Positions 11,001 through 21,282 of a stretch of DNA of 64,000 nucleotides are shown piece after piece. This DNA comes from Asparagopsis taxiformis (taxonomy: Eukaryota; Rhodophyta; Florideophyceae; Bonnemaisoniales; Bonnemaisoniaceae): positions 62,001-126,000 of the forward strand of contig JALQPE010001823.1 in the NCBI GenBank assembly GCA_030407315.1, written 5' to 3'. The position numbers and the translations under genes are program-made. The notes below the pieces were generated by a model. That model searched no databases, had not been told where the DNA came from, and saw nothing but the letters and a program-made list of their open reading frames with translations. Position 1 is the stretch's first letter, and every line of letters begins with the position of its first letter.

Positions 11001-12250
11001 GCGATAGCCTTTGGATGGTCTTGACGCGCAGGGCCACCAACAAGCGCGAAGCCTGTCAAGGACACCACGACATCAATGTTTGCATTTTCCGTTCCCTTAC
11101 GGAAGAAGAATTTTTCAATCGGGAGGGAATAGTCCAAACCACTTGAAAACACTGGTAAAACGCGTGCACCGTTGGCTTCAAGCTCGGAAACTAGGGAAAC
11201 ATAGTGACAGTCATCTCCGGTAATCATATGTGTTCGGGCAAGAACCAACCCGATTGTGGGTGATTGGTCGGTCAGGTTAGCACGAGGTGCGTGCTCATTG
11301 TTGTACCATGCATTGTACTCTTCCAGGTCCTCAAACATGGTAGGAGCACATGGATGCCAAATGCCGACATCTGGGTACACAACAGGGGCGGCAACCTCGG
11401 CAACGATTTCTGGAGCTGCTGAGACGTACTTTTCGGTGATCATCAAGAGGAAATTCTCGATGTTGTCAATAGAACCACCCAGCCAATATTGGAAAGACAG
11501 CATGAAGGAGCGGGCATCCTGAGCTTTGTCGTTAGGGAGGTATTTGAGTACTTTAGGAAGAGTTCGGAGCAGTTTCAACATGCTGTCTTCGAAAGAAGCA
11601 CCAGTCTCACTCTTTTTCTTTCGCATGAACTCACCAATGGCACTATTGGATCGACTCAATTGGGACATGGAAAATGAACCGAGCTTGTTAAGACGCATGA
11701 CATCGGGCATAGAGGGGAAAATTACACAGGCATCGAGCTGGTCCCGGAACGGGGTGACAGCTTCTACCACAAGTTCAGCGAGATCCTGAACGAAAATGAG
11801 ACTACCAATGAAAATATTTGCTTCAGACAGGTCCTTTTTGAGCATCTCGAGGTTGTCCGGGTCTCTAAGCTCTTCCAGGAGGTAGCCCGAAACTTCCATG
11901 CTGATGTTTCCATCGCCATTGTTGATACGGTTGGCAGCGGCTGTCATGGAGCTCTGGTATTGACTTTCCAGAACAATGTAGACAATTTTGACGCGCTTTC
12001 GCATGTCCTCGGGAGGCGGCATGACCTTACGATCAGTGGGATTGGATTGGGTGAAGAGACCTTTACCACCGACGCCGACGACTGCAGTGGCGCCTGTGGC
12101 ACCCGCAGGTTTAGTGCGCTTGGACACGACGGGGGCCGTCACGTGCAGGGGATTTCCATAACCGGACACAAAACCTTTGTCGGATACATTGACACGGGCG
12201 CGGTTGAGCACAGAGGATCCAGCTCCGGGAATGAAGCCGAGAGAGTCCAT
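8063..12250 (-). CDS. CHLH: Magnesium-protoporphyrin IX chelatase, H subunit
   Basis: Porphyrin-binding catalytic subunit of Mg-chelatase, inserting Mg into protoporphyrin IX with ChlI and ChlD at the first committed step of chlorophyll synthesis in the plastid. The first ATG is at 12250 (1395 residues, usual ChlH length); the open frame upstream to 12364 lacks an ATG. Residues 1 to about 70 are Val/Gly/Ala/Arg-rich and suit a transit peptide. Family blocks seen include [95 protein letters not shown], and the C-terminal [15 protein letters not shown] followed by EDRIEGVE. No break. Single exon over more than 4 kb. Certain. Confidence 0.97.
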   Translation of the reverse strand: MDSLGFIPGAGSSVLNRARVNVSDKGFVSGYGNPLHVTAPVVSKRTKPAGATGATAVVGVGGKGLFTQSNPTDRKVMPPPEDMRKRVKIVYIVLESQYQSSMTAAANRINNGDGNISMEVSGYLLEELRDPDNLEMLKKDLSEANIFIGSLIFVQDLAELVVEAVTPFRDQLDACVIFPSMPDVMRLNKLGSFSMSQLSRSNSAIGEFMRKKKSETGASFEDSMLKLLRTLPKVLKYLPNDKAQDARSFMLSFQYWLGGSIDNIENFLLMITEKYVSAAPEIVAEVAAPVVYPDVGIWHPCAPTMFEDLEEYNAWYNNEHAPRANLTDQSPTIGLVLARTHMITGDDCHYVSLVSELEANGARVLPVFSSGLDYSLPIEKFFFRKGTENANIDVVVSLTGFALVGGPARQDHPKAIAALKKLDRPYLCSLPLVFQTTEEWQESDLGLHPVQVALQVSLPELDGAIEPVIFAGRDGLTGRSIPLQDRIETIAQRALKWGQLRRKKAAEKKVAITIFSFPPDKGNIGTAAYLDVFGSSWKVMQGLKEQGYTVENLPESPEALLEELLHDKEAKFSSPELNIAYKMPIDEYTTICPYQEDLHENWGPPPGHLNTDGQNMIVYGKSYGNVFIGVQPTFGYEGDPMRLLFAKSASPHHGFAAFYAYLEKVWKADAVLHFGTHGSLEFMPGKQVGMSGGCYPDKLIGAIPNVYYYAANNPSEATIAKRRSYAGTISYLTPPAENAGLYKGLKELSELVASYQGQKDTGRAGGIVNSIVELARQVNMDKDVVLPEEDAKTMDMEARDLLVGRIYKKLIEIESRLLPSGLHTIGKPPTAQEAIATLVSIASLDRLDDKGEVSVKSLPRVIAESVGRDIDEVYKNADNGVLGDVDLLQKITEGSRAAVRALVQNSVNSDGRIAAVSAFDLGAFFEKMMGQKSPMGEALKSTGFPDVEDKDLAAMIEYLEFCLDQVVKDNEMGSLISALEGRFIPPGPGGDPVRNPDVLPTGKNIHALDPQSLPTVAALDSGKIVVERLLEQHLNAEGKLPETISVMMWGSDCLKTSGESIAEIYWLIGARPLPDPLGRVNKVELIPLEELGRPRVDVVVNCSGVFRDLFINQMALMDKAVKMAAEVDEDPSMNFVRKHALEQAEEMNVSIREAATRVFSNASGSYSANVSLAIENGGWEDENQLQDMYLSRKGFAFNADRPGEMKVSQQIFEKTLSTVDVTFQNLDSGEISLTDVSHYLDSDPTKVVQRLRKDGKKPKAFIADTTTANAQVRSLSATIRLDTRTKLVNPKWIEGNLASGYEGAREIAKRLRNTYGFAATSGEVDNFVFQDANDTFIADEEMQKRLLETNPNSFRDMVTTFLEASGRGYWDASDEDLERLRELYSEVEDRIEGVE

Positions 12251-13576
12251 GTCGCAGAGGTGGATAAGCAATGCGGGAGAACAAACTATTATCAAGGCAA
12301 GGAGCCCTAGGTTATGTGGGACGACGTCGAGGGTTGCTGGTTTGTGAGGGGTGCGAATAAGCAACGACTGCGTACTTGAACGGGACTGAGGAGAACAAAT
12401 GGCTTGGTTAAGACGGGCGCTCGGGACATATGCAGATAGAGGTGATCAGGGGGGATTCGTGCACAGAGTAGAGAAGGTGGTCATTATCATAAACAGAATG
12501 CATTGACTATGGTTTGTATCCCAGTGTGGGCAAATCGGTGGCATACAAGGCGCGATCTGAGTTGGAAAGCGACCTCGATTTGAAGCTCGTCGAGTATTTT
12601 GTCGGATTTTCGAATGAATGGGTGCGTGCCATGGTAACGCTAAAGGGAAACCTCATGCTACCAGCCAATAAGAAACGGATTTTGAAAACCTTTACAGGAA
12701 AATCAGCGGCTGATATGCCTGCTGCAATAATATTGGAGAGGGGGCCAGCCAATGGAGTGCCGCCAAGTCGAAAGGGAAATATCACGATTTTTCGGACATA
12801 TTATTGGTACATTTCATCAGATATTTTATGGAACATGAGGAGTTGATTGGTTATTATGAGGGGCAGAGTTGAAAACAAAGATTTAGATCTAGCAAGGTAG
12901 TGCAAACTAGTGGCTGAGAGCTCACAATGAGAGATGGGCAGTGTTATCTTGGTGATGATGGATAAGTGTTCGTTGGATCTCGAGCAGGCACTTCCGTACG
13001 ATATATACTGGAAAGCGCCACCATATAATTTTGATGCAAAACGTAAGTTACGAATCGACGCAGCTCTGTGTGGCTAGAAACCTTCGACAGATATGTTGCA
13101 GATTCATGGCTATCTGTGAATTGCCTGCGAAAATGGTATGCCCAAAATTTTCAATTTTCTAATTTCAGTGGCGAACCTTGCGAGAGACGGTGAGAGTTCC
13201 CTTGCAACCAATCGTCGCGGCATAGTGCACCCCTTCACCCCAATCTGAAATTTCTTTCTGGCCAAAGCATGCAATGTCCCCCTCATTGGATTGCTCCAAC
13301 TACAATGAGCATCATCTCTGACGAAAAGGTAGAATGGAGTGCTGCTACAATCACACCATAAAACTAAACTACAATAACTCCACGCTATTGGTATGGTACC
13401 CACAAATACTATGGCTACCCACCACCTTCAGGGAATCGCTATGCTAATCATTCTCGACGCTGCTTTGTTCACAACTCGAAATCCAATCTTTACATTTACA
13501 TGCCGCCGCGCTGCACTGTGTTGCGTAACACGCATAATCGACTATCTCACAATTCATATCAAGCGTATCTCACCAG
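12251..13576. other. ChlH upstream region with one weak gene candidate
   Basis: About 1.3 kb between the ChlH start and the end of the SVIP-like gene, both on the minus strand. It contains a possible small plus-strand gene at 12399-12846, listed separately. From 12850 to 13576 I see only AT-rich non-coding sequence and one short pentamer-like stretch near 13505-13535. No tRNA or other RNA gene recognised. Confidence 0.5.
12399..12846 (+). CDS. Candidate two-exon small protein, unrecognised
   Basis: Weak candidate. An ATG at 12399 begins [14 protein letters not shown]. If a 55-nt intron with donor GTGATC at 12442 and acceptor AACAG at 12496 is removed, the frame joins to a longer reading frame containing [36 protein letters not shown] and [12 protein letters not shown], ending at 12846. 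The charged, helical character and the in-frame join argue for coding. The short intron, the weak donor and the lack of any family match argue against. A GTGCGT donor-like site at 12622 could start a further intron. It would be divergent from ChlH with only about 150 bp between start codons. Confidence 0.28.
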
Positions 13577-14015
13577 TTATGTCCAATCCTACAAGCCACG
13601 TTGGATAATTCACAGTTAGAAGATTCTCGCAAACAACAAACAGCGCCGCGTCGGCCAGCTGCATACACGTACCGAAATGTCTGGTCCGCTGTGACGATTA
13701 TCGTTCGGCACAACCTCCTTCGGTCGAGGCTTGGGCCTACAATCCCGCACAAAACACATCAAATGTCAGAACACATGCTGTTTGCCGCACGCACAACTGC
13801 CGCAGTCCGTGCCCCCATAAACAACACGAAACGTACGTATAGCGCTGTGTGCCACGAACAGCGTTCTTTCTAGCACGTTCTTCGGCCGCCGCACGTGCTT
13901 GCTCACGACGGTCATCCTCATTGGGTGTCATTACCTTTGGAGGCGGTGCAGAACCTCGGATCGTTTTCTGGGCTTTCACATCAACGTCTTCGCCGCCGCA
14001 ACATGCGTTACCCAT
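13577..14015 (-). CDS. Small VCP/p97(CDC48)-interacting protein, SVIP-like, three exons
   Basis: Reconstructed by splicing: exon 1 14015-13837, exon 2 13736-13673, exon 3 13588-13577, giving 84 residues. Both introns start GTACGT and end TTGTAG, and the phases fit. The N-terminus MGNACCGG offers an N-myristoylated glycine and two palmitoylatable cysteines (5, 6), a membrane anchor as in animal SVIP (which also starts MG with nearby cysteines). Residues 37-47 (REQARAAAEER) match the VCP-interacting motif R-x5-AA-x2-R exactly, followed by RKNAVRGTQ. The C-terminus PDISDWT has an aromatic-Thr end recalling the end of SVIP. Known role of the family: tethers p97 to membranes and competes with other ERAD adaptors. 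Family assignment rests on the motif, the acylation site and the size. Confidence 0.68.
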
Positions 14016-15558
14016 GTTGGAAAATGTGAAACAGTGAAAGCAAGGACCGTGCTATGCAGCTTGATCTGGAGGTGCTGACGTTGCTACACCAACTTCAGAG
14101 AAGCAACTGGAACGACTAGAGAAAGAAATTGATTTCTAGAGAGCCACTGTTTGTAAGGCGCGTAAAAATTATTGAGAAAATAACTAGTCCGTTTCCAAAT
14201 TCCAAACAGCAAAAATCACTGGTGCGCGCGCTATCGCTCCAGTCCTGCCGCACCACATGAATACTGAGCAACGTTCGTCATTGATATGTTCATGTTCCGT
14301 GTCGTAAATCTCAGGACAACTGCTTGATCTTGCAAACCTAAGACGTGAGATTTTTGGGTACAATTGTAGCTCATCGAATGATGTATGCTTTAGAGTTTCT
14401 ACTCATTCTCTCGCGCAGTCATGTTTTCATTTTCCACCGCTTCTTCCACTCATTTCTTGGCGGTGCAGCAACAATAATTCACCTATGCAAATCTTTCATC
14501 GAAGGGTCTGCACACCTCACAATGAAGAAAGCTTATCTGTCATTGAGAACAAGCAAGAAGCTATAACGTTATAGGGTAGTGAATGAAATTTAGCACGTTG
14601 CGGGAGAAAATAGGAACTTTGATGAAGCGTATTCTGCGCTGCAAGGCATCTCGCGAGTCAATGTCATTAGTATGGAACGTTTATAATCATCTTTGGCAAT
14701 GTGATGGAGTGAATGGGGAAGTCAGCCGATCTTGAGTAAAGCGGTAAGAATCCTCGTAGTAACGTGAGAAACAGGAGACAATTGTATCGTAAAAAATGTC
14801 TGTTGCAAGTGGAACGTGAAGAACAGCACTCGTATGATTGTGTATGGAGCGGCGAGCACCACCTTTACAAAGCGCTTGCATTCAGTTCTAGCAATGTCGG
14901 GATATGTCTGGGCAACGAATCCGCCACCACGTCCTTGCAGAATTTGAGCCAATGAAAAGGGCGGGTTGGAGAGTATGACAGAATATGGTGAAAGGTTCAA
15001 AATGGGAGTGCAAACGGGTGGCTGGTAGAGATTTTCAAAATCTGCAGGGTGCCAGATATACACCGTTCCACAGCGAAACGTCGCTTCAGAAGCGCGATAT
15101 GGCCCGCAATGTATATGGTAGTTGGATGGGTGGCGGTTGTGTAGAAACAATGGTCCAATAGAGCCGAGCAGGCCGTGCCTGTTCATGTTCACTATTAAAC
15201 GTTTCGATCTCCATTGCTAGCTATCTTTTGATTGGGTGCATCTCCAATGCGATGCCGTGCCATTGTCTCTCAGCCTTTCATCTGCCACGCTCATTCATCA
15301 TACTCTCCACTCGTAAGCTCCGCTGCCACGCTCACTTCCTTGACGCACTGCACTCTTCATACCTCGCCCATTCCGTTCCTTGTGCAGCCATCTTGCATCG
15401 CCTCATCTCCAATTTCTGGCAATTTCCATGCACCAATGCACTATTCTACTACTTCCTTTTAAGACAAACACATCGCTCCGTCAGCCTCCCAACGATCTCC
15501 TCGTACCAGACTCGCACACCCGCCATCATCCCAACAGTCATCCCGCCTACCCACTACC
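14016..15558. other. Divergent spacer between SVIP-like gene and CCT-motif regulator
   Basis: About 1.5 kb. The only sizeable frame is the unrecognised one at 14722-15186 (minus). The segment before 15559 is C/T-rich on the plus strand, like a 5' leader. I see no repeats, RNA genes or pentamer-periodic tract here. Confidence 0.5.
14722..15186 (-). CDS. Hypothetical protein, 154 residues, doubtful
   Basis: An open frame from an ATG at 15186 to a stop at 14722. It has no recognisable domain. It has a hydrophobic stretch around VVLAAPYTIIRVLFFTF and scattered His/Tyr/Pro, and it lies alone in a divergent spacer. Length is its only support; composition does not clearly resemble the neighbouring genes. 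It could be a chance frame in the upstream region of the CCT-motif gene. Confidence 0.2.
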   Translation of the reverse strand: MNRHGLLGSIGPLFLHNRHPSNYHIHCGPYRASEATFRCGTVYIWHPADFENLYQPPVCTPILNLSPYSVILSNPPFSLAQILQGRGGGFVAQTYPDIARTECKRFVKVVLAAPYTIIRVLFFTFHLQQTFFTIQLSPVSHVTTRILTALLKIG

Positions 15559-16500
15559 ATGAACGCCGTCCCAAACCCAGTAGACAAGTCCATGATGGAT
15601 GCCCTGCACTGTATTACAGAGGACTCCAATGCCGCTGCTTCATTGGACATCTTTGCCAGCTCAATACTCGATGACAGGACTCTCTTCAACTCACCGCCCT
15701 TTCTGTCTACTAGCGACCTTAGCACCGATTGTCTTTCGCTCGACTTCAATCACTCCGACCCAACTCTCTCTTACACTCATCTCAGCACTTCCGACGTGCC
15801 CTCTAGCGAAACACCCTTGCAAGTCGATCATACCGGTGCCAAAGTGACACCACATGAGCCCTCCTCCGCTTGGCTCCCGTCCACCCTCACTACTGACGTG
15901 CCACGCTCCGTATCTATGTGTACCTCGTCCTCGACAGCAAAATACACTCCATCCTCTCCCGCCTGCGCCACCGTCGCAGCTGCGGCAGTCACAGCCGCCA
16001 TGATTGTCGTTAGAGATGATGTGGTCCTGAAAAGACCCCGTTCTCCAGCCTCGGACTCAACTGATGATTCCTCAACCGAAGCGAGTCTAAACGATTCGGA
16101 AGACCCCTGTAGCCCTAGAAGTGTATCTACCTTTGTCAAAGACCCGCTTGCATCTGTTCCACAAAGTTACAAATCTGCAGAACATCGAATCCCTACATCA
16201 CAATCAATCCCATCTACTCCACAAATATCCAGCACTGTGAACCCCACCAAGGACACATCACCGCTTCATATACATTTATCTTCTCAAGCGGATGACACCA
16301 GTGCATCGGCATCAAAGAAACGGCGCGCCGAGGCCATGGAGCGTTTCAGGCGTAAAAAAGCGGTTCGATGCTATGGCCGTCGTGTTCGCTACCAAATCCG
16401 CAAAAGGATTGCCACAACCAGGCCACGCGTCAATGGACGCTTCGCTCGTAGAACAGATGCGCTTGAGCAGGCAGGTTCAAAGACAGCAAATCCACAGTGA
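15559..16500 (+). CDS. CCT-motif (CONSTANS/CO-like/TOC1) putative transcription regulator
   Basis: A 313-residue protein. Its only recognised domain is a C-terminal CCT motif at about residues 255-296, with RRAEAMERFRRKKAVRCYGR and VRYQIRKRIATTRPRVNGRF. It keeps the invariant RYxxRKxxAxxRPRxxGRFxR core apart from small substitutions (I for A after K). CCT motifs bind DNA (with NF-Y subunits in plants) and carry nuclear import signals. The rest is Ser/Thr/Pro-rich with acidic patches and no B-box, GATA finger or response-regulator domain, so it is closest to the single-CCT class. A role in light or clock output is only a guess by analogy. The start at 15559 follows a pyrimidine-rich leader. 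Confidence 0.88.
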   Translation: MNAVPNPVDKSMMDALHCITEDSNAAASLDIFASSILDDRTLFNSPPFLSTSDLSTDCLSLDFNHSDPTLSYTHLSTSDVPSSETPLQVDHTGAKVTPHEPSSAWLPSTLTTDVPRSVSMCTSSSTAKYTPSSPACATVAAAAVTAAMIVVRDDVVLKRPRSPASDSTDDSSTEASLNDSEDPCSPRSVSTFVKDPLASVPQSYKSAEHRIPTSQSIPSTPQISSTVNPTKDTSPLHIHLSSQADDTSASASKKRRAEAMERFRRKKAVRCYGRRVRYQIRKRIATTRPRVNGRFARRTDALEQAGSKTANPQ

Positions 16501-16657
16501 TGCTTATTAATATCTGATCGTCAAATGTGATACTCCATCCAGAGATCGCATCTTTCTATATATTACGTCAACAGTTTGTTACATTCCCGATACATCAAAC
16601 GCTTTTCTTATTCCCAGGTCTATTGTTCGATAAAGGTTTATCAACTACAGTACAACT

Positions 16658-19600
16658 TTACTTCTTCCTTTTCCTAGATCTAGATATTGGTGGTGGAGGC
16701 GGTAGCACAGATTGCGCACGGGGGACATTTGACGGTGGAACAGGTGCCAGCGCCGTTTTCTTCGATGGTGATGTGTAATGAAGATCATCATCATCGTCAT
16801 CAATTATGACCGGCCCAGACATAACATTTGGCATACGCTCAACTTTTCGTGTTTTGACACCGACGCTACGCCGTGTTGATGCGGGCGTTCCGTTTCCGGT
16901 GGGAGCACTTTTGGGAAAATATGGAGAGGTATATGTCATGTTTGCTGTCACTGGCGCAACGCCAGTTGCTTTGATCTCTTCAATTTCGTCGTGATACGGT
17001 TTCTTTGGGGTGGGTTCGGCTGTTGGGGCACTTCTCGGTCGCTTAGGAACCGCTTTTCCTGAACCATTTGTAACTCTGGATTGAAGAACCACTCTCAAAG
17101 TTTTTGCCTTCAGTTTACGAAGAGCATTTTCATCTGTATTGAGGAGGAGTTCTGACTGAACACCTCCATATGCATTAATCTCACAAGATACATGAAAAAT
17201 GTCCAAAGCAAGTAATTCCTCGATGATACGATATATCTCATTATCCTTGAGGGCTCCTTTGCCCCCTCCAAAGAACTTGTGATTCACGTGGTTACTCTTC
17301 TTCACTCGAGATTTGCGACCCATGTACATTTCTACAATGTATGCGGCAGACTGTCCAGAGTTCTTGCGATCCGAAGTACAAGTTCGAACTAGTTCCACAA
17401 CAGCGAGTGCATGGTCCGTAACATCCACATTGGAGAATACGCCTTTCGTATTTTTGCAGTTGTCACATTTGGGATTACATTTGGACGAATCGAACTTCTC
17501 ATCGAAATGCTTCAACAGCTGAGTACGCCGGCATTCAATATCATTCAAGCAATATGCCGTCATACGCGCTAACCCTTGAGTATTTCTCAGTACTTGGCCT
17601 TCAGTCATTGTTGTCCCCGTGCCTCGGTCGTACGATGACTTGGAAAACTTCTTGTTTCCTTTACGCCCCCGGTCGTATGGATTTCCACCCGGTGCATCTT
17701 GTAGAATCATGTTCAGCACTTTCACCCGATCAGCCATACTGAAATATAAAACACATCGGCTTGGCTGCCCATCTCGGCCAGCACGACCACTTTCTTGATA
17801 ATAGCCCTCCACGTTCTTTGGCATCGTGTGATGGTACACAAAACGAACGTTGGACTTGTCAATTCCCATACCGAAAGCCAGTGTCGAACAAATGATTTGA
17901 ATGTTTCCACTGGACCACTCCTTCTGGTTTGCTCTTCGCAGTTCATCGTTCAAACCAGCGTGGTAAGGTAATGCCCTTAAATGATGCTCGCTAACCAATT
18001 TTTCGGCAACGTGTACGCAATCTTTCTGACTGAAGCAGTACACAATGCCGGCCTCGCCCTGATGAATTGTGTTGATTTCAGTTGCAATTTCGGTAATCAC
18101 GTTCTTCGTTTTCTTCCTCACCTCGTACACAAGGTTTGTTCGATTGAAACTTTGCTTGAACATGACACAATCTCGACTAATTCGAAGTTGAACCTTTATG
18201 TCCTCCCTGACTTCCGGTGTTGCAGTGGCTGTCAATGCCATTATCGGTACGTCAGGAAACTTTTGCTTGAAGATTGCAAGTTGCTTGTAATCAGGCCTAA
18301 AATCATGACCCCATTGTGAAACACAATGCGCTTCATCAATCACGAATCGCTGGAGTAACTTCCTCTTGGAAAGAGAAGAGAGTAATTCAAAAAAGGCCTG
18401 GCTGCGAGTGATCTTTTCAGGAGTGACATAAATCAATTTGCTCATCGGAGATGCATTGTGTAAATCCTTCATGAGCTCGTTGCGAGTTCTTGCCGGAGTA
18501 CCCGATGTGAGTGCACCACATGGGATCTGCTTCGACCAAAGATGGTCAACTTGATCTTGAATCAGGGATACTAAAGGAGACACAACTATTGTTACGCCAT
18601 CTGCCAACATTGCTGGTAGTTGGTAGCACAAAGACTTACCGCCTCCCGTTGGCATCAAGACGAAAACATTCCGACCTGATAATGCTGCGTTCATGGCTTC
18701 TCTTTGATTAGGGCGGAATCCAGGGTTTCCAAACAAGTTGCGGTTTTCCATTGCTAGCCGGAAAGACCATGGGAACTTTTTCTCAGGCCTGTCTCGCCAT
18801 TTCAGTATCTCTTGTTCGTCTACAGCTTGTGCCCCACCCTGGGTACCTTGTATCTCACGCAGCATTCCTTGCCGTGGCGCCTCAGTCGGTGTAAACGCCA
18901 TCGGAAGCTCTTCATCATCTCCGGGCGGAGGAACTTCTTCGGCAGGTGGTGGTTCTGCAGGAACGAACAGTCGTGGATCCAATGCATCGACATCTACTGC
19001 AATATTTTCAGGGCGCTGATACGACTGTGGGCGCTGTTCTCGATTTATACACGAGTTAGCTGCAGCGCCATTCAAAGGGAAATTGTGCTGTTGTGCTTCT
19101 GTTCTTGGTGCCTCAACTGCGATGGGTTGCGCATACCCTGTAGGCCGGGGAGGAGGAGGGAAGTAATTGTTTGTGATGTTGACATTGCCGGAAGGATTGC
19201 CATATTGAGGATCCACTTGAAGAGGAGCAATGTTGGATGTGTTAGGCTCAGAGCGTGAAGTTCCGTAACGAAGAGTCTGGGCGACGCTACTCGCATCAGG
19301 TCTGGGGACGTCATTGGTCTCAGGCGTCACGGGCGAAAAGGCATGGGCAACCCGGTTCCTAGCCTGAGCGATGGGTACGGGAGTCGTAGACGAATGGTTA
19401 TTTTCGACAGCACGCAACTTCTCCGTTAGTTCCTTGATCTGAGCTTGGCATTCCGCTTGACGTTTGGTGCATACAGCAATGGTTTCCGAATCGATATCGA
19501 GCGCAAGCAGACTGGATGTCTGATATAGGCAATTATGTAGTGCAATAATGCGGCGCTTTAGACTTGCAGCATTCTCACCCCTACCTCTTGAGCGCTGGTC

Positions 19601-20662
19601 GGATGTCTGCACCGCAGCAGCAGAAAAATTCGAGGCTGGTTCATTGCGAACAGGTAAATTTGATGTGCTGTGATGGGAAGTTGCGTGACGCATTTCAGGC
19701 TGTCGCGTGCTTTCCGCTATCATCGAGTCGACATCAATCTCAGCAAAAAGCTGGTCATCTGAATCAAGAATCACGGTTTCGACTGGAGGGTTGGAAACAC
19801 TAACATTCTTGCTTGATGTACCGCTGGTTGTGACGAAGGAATTTGCTGGTAGGTCATGAGTTGAGCGGCTAGGGGGTTGCGCAGGTGAGTCACAAACCAT
19901 AACTTCCGGCGGTGGTGGCTGTCTCATTCGTCGAGCATTGGCAACTTGGGTGTCGGGACCGGTGAAATCCTCAATTTCATCGGGTTCATCATGAGCTCTG
20001 GGCGAAGAAAGGTCTATTGTATCTACGCATGGGTTTCGTCGCACAGTTGGTGGTGTTCGACTACCCATAGGCGCTGGAGGTTTGCTTTGTTCGCGGTTTC
20101 GTTGAAGGGGAAGTGCATTCAAATTTTGAACGCGCTGCAGTTGCGGGCGATTGAATGTATGCATAGTGGATTTTTGTGGCTGTCGTAATGCACTTCCTTG
20201 GTCGATTGTTTGGGCTGATACAGTGGGAGCTACTATCCTGGTTTTGGGCGGCTGCATAGAGTGATTCTCCCTTGAACGCATCGGTACAACAGATGGTGTA
20301 TCCGCTGGTAGAGAGGGATTGGTGTGCGCATGTCTGGTGATCGATGCATCGCTTGGAATCGCCGTGCCTGTACTTGGAATAGGCACAGAGGATGTTGCTG
20401 ATGTTCGCTGCGTACCCCTATCAATCAGCGGTGGATGTGCCTGAGGCGGACGAGGTTTCCGACGAACACAAGTTGGAGGAGGTGGCGCAGGGACTCTGTT
20501 TCCTTCGCTGGTGAGACCTGAAAACTTGAGAGGGCCTCTCTTCAGCATCGGAGGTGAAGGACCGGCAGGATTGCTCGGTGCCACTCTCGCAAAGTAGGAG
20601 CGAGCCTGTGCGAGAGAATTGTGTGCTCGCGGCGCCTCCTGCGCCCCTGCATTGCTACGCAT
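16658..20662 (-). CDS. RecQ-family DNA helicase, BLM/Sgs1 type
   Basis: ATP-dependent 3'-5' DNA helicase for recombination and replication-fork repair. 1334 residues, single exon. Residues 1 to about 640 are disordered, Pro/Ser/Gln-rich, typical of BLM/Sgs1 N-termini that bind topoisomerase III and Rmi1. The helicase core has GFRPNQREAMNAAL (motif 0), MPTGGGKSLCYQLPA (Walker A, Lys676), IDEAHCVSQWGHDFRPDY (DEAH at 776-779), ALTATATPEV and YYQESGRAGRDGQPS (motif VI). The RQC region has a four-Cys zinc site (one Cys in ECRRTQLLKHF, then CNPKCDNC) and a winged helix ending about FHVSCEINAYGG. No HRDC domain is evident, unlike human BLM and yeast Sgs1. A basic tail (SRSRKRKK) is a likely nuclear signal. 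Confidence 0.93.
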   Translation of the reverse strand: MRSNAGAQEAPRAHNSLAQARSYFARVAPSNPAGPSPPMLKRGPLKFSGLTSEGNRVPAPPPPTCVRRKPRPPQAHPPLIDRGTQRTSATSSVPIPSTGTAIPSDASITRHAHTNPSLPADTPSVVPMRSRENHSMQPPKTRIVAPTVSAQTIDQGSALRQPQKSTMHTFNRPQLQRVQNLNALPLQRNREQSKPPAPMGSRTPPTVRRNPCVDTIDLSSPRAHDEPDEIEDFTGPDTQVANARRMRQPPPPEVMVCDSPAQPPSRSTHDLPANSFVTTSGTSSKNVSVSNPPVETVILDSDDQLFAEIDVDSMIAESTRQPEMRHATSHHSTSNLPVRNEPASNFSAAAVQTSDQRSRGRGENAASLKRRIIALHNCLYQTSSLLALDIDSETIAVCTKRQAECQAQIKELTEKLRAVENNHSSTTPVPIAQARNRVAHAFSPVTPETNDVPRPDASSVAQTLRYGTSRSEPNTSNIAPLQVDPQYGNPSGNVNITNNYFPPPPRPTGYAQPIAVEAPRTEAQQHNFPLNGAAANSCINREQRPQSYQRPENIAVDVDALDPRLFVPAEPPPAEEVPPPGDDEELPMAFTPTEAPRQGMLREIQGTQGGAQAVDEQEILKWRDRPEKKFPWSFRLAMENRNLFGNPGFRPNQREAMNAALSGRNVFVLMPTGGGKSLCYQLPAMLADGVTIVVSPLVSLIQDQVDHLWSKQIPCGALTSGTPARTRNELMKDLHNASPMSKLIYVTPEKITRSQAFFELLSSLSKRKLLQRFVIDEAHCVSQWGHDFRPDYKQLAIFKQKFPDVPIMALTATATPEVREDIKVQLRISRDCVMFKQSFNRTNLVYEVRKKTKNVITEIATEINTIHQGEAGIVYCFSQKDCVHVAEKLVSEHHLRALPYHAGLNDELRRANQKEWSSGNIQIICSTLAFGMGIDKSNVRFVYHHTMPKNVEGYYQESGRAGRDGQPSRCVLYFSMADRVKVLNMILQDAPGGNPYDRGRKGNKKFSKSSYDRGTGTTMTEGQVLRNTQGLARMTAYCLNDIECRRTQLLKHFDEKFDSSKCNPKCDNCKNTKGVFSNVDVTDHALAVVELVRTCTSDRKNSGQSAAYIVEMYMGRKSRVKKSNHVNHKFFGGGKGALKDNEIYRIIEELLALDIFHVSCEINAYGGVQSELLLNTDENALRKLKAKTLRVVLQSRVTNGSGKAVPKRPRSAPTAEPTPKKPYHDEIEEIKATGVAPVTANMTYTSPYFPKSAPTGNGTPASTRRSVGVKTRKVERMPNVMSGPVIIDDDDDDLHYTSPSKKTALAPVPPSNVPRAQSVLPPPPPISRSRKRKK

Positions 20663-21282
20663 GTATCTATGAGATCCTTGCGTTCCAAAACGTCATTGAA
20701 TGGTAGCGAGAAGTGCAGCGAGGTGTCGGGGATGGACGAAGCTGTGAATGAAATGGTACTTAGCATACTCGAAACTTGTCAGTTTGGTCATCTGCACTCG
20801 GATGTACGGCTGTTTCGTTCCGCGCGCGAATTTGAAACTTCGCTGCATGCCAGGCGGGAATGGCGGGAGGATTTGTCGATCACGAGTAGACAGTTTGTCC
20901 TTACAAAATTACAATTTCAATTTGTAGCATGGATTTTTCTGTTTTTCATTTTATTCGAGGAGAGTAAAGTAACATCTGATTGGCCAATTTACATGCCCCG
21001 GCCAGAAGTAATTGAGAATCTAATACGTATTCAACGTGAAATTAGTGGCTTCCAGAATCGGCCATTTCACACAGCCTGGTATTATCCAATTTCTGTATCG
21101 GACTTCGAAAGCCGAGTTTTGATCCGCTCGCCGTACCCTTGCCAAGTAGGAACCAGGCGTTCCTTACCCTATTCGACTCAGGATTTAGCTGGCTCTCCGC
21201 GGCACTCCTGTTCCCAATTTTTGGCTTCTTCATTCGCCCTTACATTAAACTCGATTGGATCCCCCATTATATTTCCTTCGAA
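20663..21282. other. Divergent promoter between RecQ and CCT5
   Basis: About 620 bp between outward-reading genes. An open frame runs through it on the plus strand in two phases, but neither shows a family match, and the CCT5 family start is clearly at 21283. I see no repeat or RNA gene. Confidence 0.5.

Noticed and set aside
20621..21282. N-terminal extension of CCT5 from 21139, and a separate frame from 20621
   Set aside because: Residues before MSIAFDEYG have no counterpart in the epsilon family; this is promoter and leader sequence.
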